A DNA stretch of 64,000 nt from Anatilimnocola floriformis. GTDB taxonomy: Bacteria; Planctomycetota; Planctomycetia; Pirellulales; Pirellulaceae. Below the pieces are notes generated by a model. The model had not been told where the DNA came from and searched no databases. It saw only the letters and a program-made list of their open reading frames with translations. Positions 59,028 to 64,000 of the stretch are shown here, one piece after another (the stretch's first letter is position 1; every line of letters begins with the position of its first letter). The translations under genes were made by a program, and so were the position numbers. Location: NCBI RefSeq assembly GCF_024256385.1, contig NZ_JAMLFW010000001.1, positions 4,898,001 to 4,962,000 of the forward strand, given 5' to 3'.

Positions 59028-59600
59028 ATGTCAAGCCACAGTCCGCCAAACATCTCCATCCGGCCCGTCATCGAAGCCGACCTGCCGACCCTCTATCGCA
59101 TTCGCACCGATCCGCGCGTCAGTGTCTTTCAGTTTCGCTTACAAGCGAGTGATACGCTCGAGGAGATGAAATCGCGCATGCTGGAAACTCAGCCGAAGGG
59201 GGACTTCACGTATCGCTACACTTCGCTCGTTGCGAACGAGGAAGTCGTCGGCTACTCCACGCAGATGCTCTACCGCGGCAATGGCCAGCTACATTGCTAC
59301 AGCGGCTGGAACGTCGACCCCGAACACTGGGGCCGAGGTTGTGCGCGCGAAGGTTTGCGGCAGGTGCTCGACGAACTATTTGACGTGCACAAGGTTCAGA
59401 TCTTCATCGCCGACTGCTTCGCCGGAAATGCACGCTGCCTGCGTTTACTGCAGCGACTCGGTTTTCGTCGCGGCAGCATCCCTTGGCTCGAACGGCTGCA
59501 AACAGCCTGGAGCTTTCGCTGCGGCCATTGGATCATGCGCTGGTACATGACACCCGATGATTGGCAGCGAGAGCGAAACGTCAAGCAGCTGTTCGGCTAG
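59028..59600 (+). CDS. GNAT family N-acetyltransferase
   Basis: 190 aa, RimJ/RimL-like. ISIRPVIEADLPTLYRIRTD, VVGYSTQMLYRGNGQLHCYS, GWNVDPEHWGRGCAREGLRQ (acetyl-CoA loop) and AGNARCLRLLQRLGFRRGS. It acetylates an N-terminal or small-molecule amine; the substrate is unknown. ATG at 59028 (an in-frame TTG at 59019 is less likely); no ribosome site is evident. The start lies 27 bp from the candidate Fur box, so this gene could share the control. Confidence 0.9.
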   Translation: MSSHSPPNISIRPVIEADLPTLYRIRTDPRVSVFQFRLQASDTLEEMKSRMLETQPKGDFTYRYTSLVANEEVVGYSTQMLYRGNGQLHCYSGWNVDPEHWGRGCAREGLRQVLDELFDVHKVQIFIADCFAGNARCLRLLQRLGFRRGSIPWLERLQTAWSFRCGHWIMRWYMTPDDWQRERNVKQLFG

Positions 59601-59609
59601 CGCTGCGTT

Positions 59610-60011
59610 TTACCTGCGGGCATCCTTCGCGATGCTCCGCAGCGCGGCCTGTTCCAACTGCTGCTGCACTTCCGGCAGCGGATATTCCAGCAACGACAGC
59701 CCGTCGGGTTGCTGGCCGAGTTCGCACAGCCGCAGCCAACCGCGCGTGACAAGCTCTTCGCGGTCGCGGACAAATTTCGGATCGAGATGCCGCTTATCGA
59801 AGTCCCCTTCGACGCTGATCGGCGGGAAGGCTTCGTGCACGACGAACTGGGCGAGCACCGGCGTGCAGCGAATGTGCTTTTCCGGTGTCGTGTGCAGCGT
59901 TTCAGGATCGAGCTGGCCGATCACGTAGCGCAGATAGAGTTCGCTGTGCCAGATATCGCCGACGTCTTCGCCACACACTTCGCACAAATAGCCTTGCTCG
60001 CACCGCGCCAT
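59610..60011 (-). CDS. Hypothetical protein with N-terminal Cys pairs
   Basis: 133 aa, no signal peptide. MARCEQGYLCEVCGEDVGDI carries a CxxC pair that may bind zinc. The middle (YLRYVIGQLDPETLHTTPEK) and the helical C-terminus are typical of a planctomycete-conserved cytoplasmic family that I cannot name. AAGGAAG lies upstream. It starts 19 bp after the stop of the zinc-ribbon membrane protein gene, so co-transcription is likely. Confidence 0.72.
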   Translation of the reverse strand: MARCEQGYLCEVCGEDVGDIWHSELYLRYVIGQLDPETLHTTPEKHIRCTPVLAQFVVHEAFPPISVEGDFDKRHLDPKFVRDREELVTRGWLRLCELGQQPDGLSLLEYPLPEVQQQLEQAALRSIAKDARR

Positions 60012-60030
60012 TTCATTTCTTCCTTGCAGA

Positions 60031-61296
60031 CTAAGCGTGGGCCGCAGCGTGCTGGATTGCATGCCGCTTGCGCCATTGGGCGCTCATTCGTCCCGCGAAA
60101 AACGCGAGGCAGGCATAAACAGCCGCCAAAAAGATGCACCAGGGTTGGGCCTTGCCGGTGGCATATTGCTGATCGAGTTGCAACGTGGACACGAGCGATG
60201 TTTCGCCACTGGTCATGATGGTCAAGCCGAGCAGCGCTGCATAGATCGCGGCGAAGGCCAGCGACTGCAGCGTGACCATCCAGACACTGGCCCAATCGGG
60301 AACTTGCGCGAGGAGTACCACGGTGGCGAACTGCACCATCCCGAGCATCAAGAGCAAGAAGACCCAACTCGATACCGTGAAGGCGCCCGCGCTACGAAAA
60401 TAATCGGAGAGCTCCCAAACCGCCGGCGCGATGCTGATGAACGTTGCCGCCAGCAGCGCCACCGCTAACGGCCAGACCATTGGTCGCTGTGACTTTTTCG
60501 GCCGTGCAGGCGTTGCCGAAGTCTTGATCGCCGGTTGAGGCTCGACCGTGCTTTTTACGGCAGGCAACGTCGCGGCCGGCGGCGTTGCAACCTGCGGCGC
60601 GATAGGCAATGGTTCTGGAACGGTCGGAGCAGCTACGATCGGCGGAGCAACCTCGAAGCGTGCCGTTGTTGGTCCGACCGGAACCGACGCCAAAATGGTC
60701 GCTGAGATCGGTGGCGCCTGCGGTTCGTCTTCGATTACAAACAGCGGCTTTGATTTCGGAGTTGGTGCAACGGCCTTCTCTGCTGAAATGAACTTCTTCG
60801 GCGGCACCTCAACGGTATCCGTTGTCGTCGGATCGTTCTTGCGAGGTGCGAGCGGCGCTGCCGAGACTACCACTGGTGAAGTGAACGTGATCTCAGGTGC
60901 CGGCGGCTCATTCACGATCGCGGTGATCGTTGGTACGAACGGATCGGCGAGTTGTTCTTCCGCGACTTTTTCGCCAGGCGGTTCCATCTTTGCCGATGTC
61001 TGTTCGGCTGCCAGCCCGGGCTTTTTGACGCGCGACTTCGGTGGCGGCATCATCCCCGCCACATCATGGCTGGATTTCGCTGCAACCGAGTGTCCTGCGA
61101 CTCGCGCCGATTGCCGTCCCGCGGTTGCGTTCCCACTTTTCTGCGAAATCGTAGCGGCGCGTGGCTTGGGGAGTTCCTGAGGTGTTCCCGGAACTTGCAC
61201 ATCAATGCCACAATTCGGACAGCGCAGCACAGTCCCAGCACGATGGTCAGGGACCATCATCAAGTGACCAGCCGAACATTGTGCGCGCAGCGGCAT
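60031..61296 (-). CDS. Zinc-ribbon membrane protein with long Pro/Ala linker
   Basis: 421 aa. N-terminal zinc ribbon (QCSAGHLMMVPDHRAGTVLR then CPNCG), a disordered Pro/Ala/Lys linker of about 230 residues, and a C-terminal block of four transmembrane helices (MVWPLAVALLAATFISIAPA, SSWVFLLLMLGMVQFATVVL, SLAFAAIYAALLGLTIM, WCIFLAAVYACLAFFAG). Function unknown; the domain layout recurs in planctomycete membrane proteins. It lies between a Ser/Thr kinase and a small Cys-pair protein on the same strand. Confidence 0.8.
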   Translation of the reverse strand: MPLRAQCSAGHLMMVPDHRAGTVLRCPNCGIDVQVPGTPQELPKPRAATISQKSGNATAGRQSARVAGHSVAAKSSHDVAGMMPPPKSRVKKPGLAAEQTSAKMEPPGEKVAEEQLADPFVPTITAIVNEPPAPEITFTSPVVVSAAPLAPRKNDPTTTDTVEVPPKKFISAEKAVAPTPKSKPLFVIEDEPQAPPISATILASVPVGPTTARFEVAPPIVAAPTVPEPLPIAPQVATPPAATLPAVKSTVEPQPAIKTSATPARPKKSQRPMVWPLAVALLAATFISIAPAVWELSDYFRSAGAFTVSSWVFLLLMLGMVQFATVVLLAQVPDWASVWMVTLQSLAFAAIYAALLGLTIMTSGETSLVSTLQLDQQYATGKAQPWCIFLAAVYACLAFFAGRMSAQWRKRHAIQHAAAHA

Positions 61297-61392
61297 GAAC
61301 CCAAAAACTCCGAAGAAACTACCTCTACTTGAGTCTGGTTTGCCGTTGCCAGCAGGTCAAGGCAGGACGCACGCCACTTACTTCGTGCAGGG

Positions 61393-63294
61393 CTATTTTG
61401 GCGAGCGGGGCGCGAGCTCAGTGATCACGAAATCGCTGAACCACGCTTCGCCATCCTCGGCAACCAGGCGAAATTCGTGGCTGACCTGCGGCCGGTGCGA
61501 AAAATCAAAACCAACCGGATCGTTGTCGACAAACGCATACCAGCCCGAAGAGTGCCGTTCGATTCGCACCGCGTGTTTGTCGTAGCGAGTCTTCCGCAGC
61601 GGCACGACGCTCGACCGTGGCAACCAACCTTGCAGATCGCCACGCTTGTTTCCCACCTGTGAACCTTGGGGCGTGATCCGGAGCACGACGCGCCGATCAT
61701 CGCCGGGCTCGTTGATTTTTTCGGGCACGTCAACATGCACTTCGAGCACTTTGGCGTCGTGCAATTCGACGAAGAGTTCCAGGCGGAAGTACTGCAAGTT
61801 GCCGTTGGCCGCGGTCGCCAGTTCGGGGAAACGGCGAATCAACACGCCGTCGCCTTCGAGTACATTCTCTTGATCGTCGTTCGTCGTCGATGCCCAGCGA
61901 CTACCGGCCAGACGCTTCCAATCATTGAACGACGCACCTTGATAGGGCAGGCTGATGACATTTTCGCTGGGTACCAAATCCGGCGCGCCTGGGCCGTTCA
62001 AGCTCAAAAAGGCAACGGCGCCGAGGGCCAGGCAGACGAGAGCGATAGCGGCAGCTGCGAGAATGCGAGTACGTTGCGACTTCGGCGACTCGGTGGGCAT
62101 CTCCACCGTTTCGCTATGCACTGCATCGCGCGGCGACGGACGCGTGACCGCTTGAGGATCTGCTGGCATGGCAACTGTCGGAGTCGGCACCGACAACTGC
62201 GTGCTCATCAACATCCGCCGCGAAGCGCTCAGTCCCTGCTGGCCGATCAGTTCATCGATTCGCTCGATCAGCAGTCCATAGTCCTGCGGCCGTTTGCCGG
62301 GCTCGTGGGCCATCAATTCATCAACGAGATCGGCCGAGGTGGGCGTGATATCGGGGCGAGTGGCCCGCAAGGATTCGGTTTTCCCTTGCAACTTCATCGC
62401 CATCAGTTTGGTGATGTCGAAGCCAGCCATCGGCGGCAGGCCGGAGAGCAAATGAAACGCAGTTGCGCCCAGCGAATAGATGTCGGTTCGATAATCGACC
62501 ACATCGCCGTTTAGTTGCTCGGGTGACATGTAGTGCGGACTGCCGAGCGTGACGTTGGTCGACGTCAGCCGAGTTCTCTCATCCGACGCCGTCGTCAACC
62601 ACGCCAAGCCAAAGTCGCCGAGCTTGGCGAGTGGCACGCCGGTCGGCAGCGGGTAACCGGCCGGTGGCCGAACCAGCAAGATATTCGCCGGCTTTACGTC
62701 GCGATGCACGACGTTGGTATGTTGCGCCGCGGCGAGCCCCGCCGCAGCCTGGCGAACGATTTGCCAGGCTGTGGTTTCATCAAACACCCCATGCCGGCGG
62801 ATGTGATGATCGGCGTCGAGCCCTTCGACGAGTTCCATCACAAAGTACAGTCGGCCTTCATGCCGGCCGAAATCGTAGGCCGCGACGATATTCGGATGCT
62901 GAAGCTTGGCAACGACCTGCGCCTCGACCTCGAAGCGTTTGACCGCTACGTCGCCCGCCAACTGATGCAGCGGCACAAGCTTGATGGCGACATCGCGATC
63001 GAGGCTCAGTTGCTTGGCGCGGAATACCACGCCCATTCCTCCCTGGCCGATCATATTGGTGATCTCGTAGCCCGGGACAATTTCAAGCGGCCGGCAGAGC
63101 GTTTCGATAATGTCGATCTGCGTCGGCGTGACGAGGGCTTTTTGCAAGGCCAGCTGGATGGGCGGCACACCCTGCGAGCTTGATTGTTCGCGCAGTAAGG
63201 CGACCGTGGGAGCCGACAGAACGGCTAATTCCTCCGCAACCGTGAGAAACTCACGTCGCCGCAAATTCGCGCCACTGGGAGACACACCACTCAT
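61393..63294 (-). CDS. Transmembrane Ser/Thr protein kinase
   Basis: 633 aa. A short N-terminal region precedes the kinase domain (about 75-350): Gly loop GQGGMGVVF (84-91), Lys105 in VAIKLV, catalytic loop HRDVKPAN (197-204), DFG 227-229, SPE 257-259. A polar juxtamembrane stretch, one membrane helix (411-431, ILAAAAIALVCLALGAVAFL) and an extracellular beta-sandwich-like domain of about 200 residues (LEVHVDVPEKINEPGDDRRV, GWYAFVDNDPVGFDF) follow. It is probably a membrane sensor kinase of unknown ligand. Confidence 0.93.
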   Translation of the reverse strand: MSGVSPSGANLRRREFLTVAEELAVLSAPTVALLREQSSSQGVPPIQLALQKALVTPTQIDIIETLCRPLEIVPGYEITNMIGQGGMGVVFRAKQLSLDRDVAIKLVPLHQLAGDVAVKRFEVEAQVVAKLQHPNIVAAYDFGRHEGRLYFVMELVEGLDADHHIRRHGVFDETTAWQIVRQAAAGLAAAQHTNVVHRDVKPANILLVRPPAGYPLPTGVPLAKLGDFGLAWLTTASDERTRLTSTNVTLGSPHYMSPEQLNGDVVDYRTDIYSLGATAFHLLSGLPPMAGFDITKLMAMKLQGKTESLRATRPDITPTSADLVDELMAHEPGKRPQDYGLLIERIDELIGQQGLSASRRMLMSTQLSVPTPTVAMPADPQAVTRPSPRDAVHSETVEMPTESPKSQRTRILAAAAIALVCLALGAVAFLSLNGPGAPDLVPSENVISLPYQGASFNDWKRLAGSRWASTTNDDQENVLEGDGVLIRRFPELATAANGNLQYFRLELFVELHDAKVLEVHVDVPEKINEPGDDRRVVLRITPQGSQVGNKRGDLQGWLPRSSVVPLRKTRYDKHAVRIERHSSGWYAFVDNDPVGFDFSHRPQVSHEFRLVAEDGEAWFSDFVITELAPRSPK

Positions 63295-63510
63295 ATTGCC
63301 AAATCAATGACCTTAGACAGGGAAGCCACAAACTTAGCACAGCAGAGCCCCAATATGTAGCGCCTGAGTTCTGGCAGCGAGCCGATACCTGGATCGACCG
63401 GCGAAAGCGGCAAACTGTCGCGCTCTGAATTGAACGTTGACGACCCGCCCTTGATCCTGTATTTCCCCCGCCTTGCACATCCCGCCTCCCCCGCTTCCCT
63501 CGGCGATTGG

Positions 63511-63516
63511 TAGAAT
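63511..63516 (+). promoter_or_regulatory. Candidate -10 element TAGAAT
   Basis: TAGAAT lies 41 bp before the ATG at 63558, followed by ACTTTG as at 28314. No -35 element is recognised. Confidence 0.3.
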
Positions 63517-63557
63517 ACTTTGATTCCCATCCACCGCTTTCCACGACGGCGTCTCCC

Positions 63558-64000
63558 ATGAAATGTCAACAGTGCGAAAAGCCGGCGACGTTTCACATCA
63601 CGGAACTCACCGGCACCGAGCCGCATGAGCATCACCTGTGCGAAACGTGCGCGAAGCAATACCTCGTGCAAAACGATGCCGGTGCGCCGCCGCCACCCAC
63701 GCTGGCGGCTGTGCTAGCGAAACAGCTGAAGATCGGTCAGGCCGCCGATGAACTCGCCAAGCTCGATCAGCGGGCTTGTCCGGTCTGTGGCATCACGTTT
63801 TTCGAGTTTCGCAATCAAGGCCGGCTCGGCTGTCCGCACGATTACGTCTTTTTCGAAAAAGAGCTTACTCCGCTGCTGCTGAATATCCACGGCGAAACGC
63901 GTCACAGCGGCAAACGCCCGGCTCACACCGCGCAGGGAACCGACTCGAAGACGGAACTCATCCGCCTGCGCCGCGAAATGAAGGAAGCAGTCGAAAAAGA
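63558..64000 (+). CDS. McsA-like protein with UvrB/UvrC motif, partial at window end
   Basis: At least 147 aa; the frame is open at the window end. Two zinc-binding Cys sets: MKCQQCEKPATFHITELTGT and HLCETCAKQY, then CPVCGITFFEFRNQGRLGC followed by PHDY. This is the layout of McsA, which activates the McsB protein arginine kinase. The helix ELIRLRREMKEAVEKE at the edge is the beginning of a UvrB/UvrC motif. An mcsB-like gene would be expected just downstream, outside the window. Confidence 0.88.
   Translation, partial: MKCQQCEKPATFHITELTGTEPHEHHLCETCAKQYLVQNDAGAPPPPTLAAVLAKQLKIGQAADELAKLDQRACPVCGITFFEFRNQGRLGCPHDYVFFEKELTPLLLNIHGETRHSGKRPAHTAQGTDSKTELIRLRREMKEAVEK

Overview
The window reads as a chromosomal segment of a planctomycete, most likely of the order Pirellulales. 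Pointers are a BBP7-type outer-membrane protein with a Cys-Pro-Gly-rich stretch, serine/threonine kinases with fused sensor domains, a small NPYASP-type membrane protein, secreted PPC, CotH, Kelch and PQQ-propeller proteins, a DUF3386 protein and an MqnA/MqnD-family (futalosine menaquinone) protein. Genes are dense, GC-rich, and often start with GTG or TTG. I saw no rRNA, tRNA, CRISPR array, transposase or phage gene.

Layout. 1-5.7 kb: end of a Ser/Thr kinase, an RDD membrane protein, small secreted proteins, a THUMP-like methyltransferase, a beta-helix protein and a rhodanese. 5.9-10.7 kb: a PPC-domain secreted protein, two tandem paralogous membrane-anchored proteins of unknown role, and two integral membrane proteins. 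10.7-15 kb: a degenerate NtrC-type regulator, an MqnD-like protein and the BBP7 porin-like protein. 15.2-23.5 kb: a tandem transglutaminase-like pair (one lacking catalytic residues), a DUF2306 protein, a B12/radical SAM protein, PlsC, a membrane protein and a DJ-1/PfpI protein. 23.7-35.3 kb: helical-repeat, macro-domain and ankyrin proteins, a class V aminotransferase, a DUF433/DUF5615 toxin-antitoxin-like pair, a c-type cytochrome, a CotH/EF-hand protein, MtnA, Ald and a ClpP-like protein.

36.9-46.0 kb is a type VI secretion segment: tssE-tssF-tssG (overlapping genes), a small secreted CxxCH protein, tssH/clpV with an unusual middle-domain insert, and vgrG. Sheath (TssB/C), Hcp, TssA, membrane-complex and PAAR genes are not in the window. 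46.1-50 kb holds a Tat-exported sulfite-oxidase-like protein, a family 4 uracil-DNA glycosylase, a second DJ-1/PfpI protein and a flavodoxin. A gene-free stretch of about 1 kb rich in palindromes follows, then the RpoD-type sigma factor. 53-59 kb: an LRR protein, a Flp-pilin-like small protein, and a minus-strand DUF3386-Kelch / PQQ-propeller / HemP cluster preceded by a Fur-box-like palindrome, suggesting iron or heme control. 59-64 kb: a GNAT, zinc-ribbon membrane proteins, a transmembrane Ser/Thr kinase and the start of an McsA-like protein.

Between genes lie several families of imperfect inverted repeats. All four convergent gene junctions with more than 40 bp of space hold one, as expected for bidirectional terminators or REP/MITE-like elements. 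One copy encodes the C-terminus of a protein, another seems to supply a ribosome binding site. No single complete new system is evident; the best leads are the heme protein inside the T6SS cluster, the Fur-box HemP cluster, the pseudo-transglutaminase pair, the degenerate NtrC-like regulator with its adjacent 13-bp dyad, and the repeat families.
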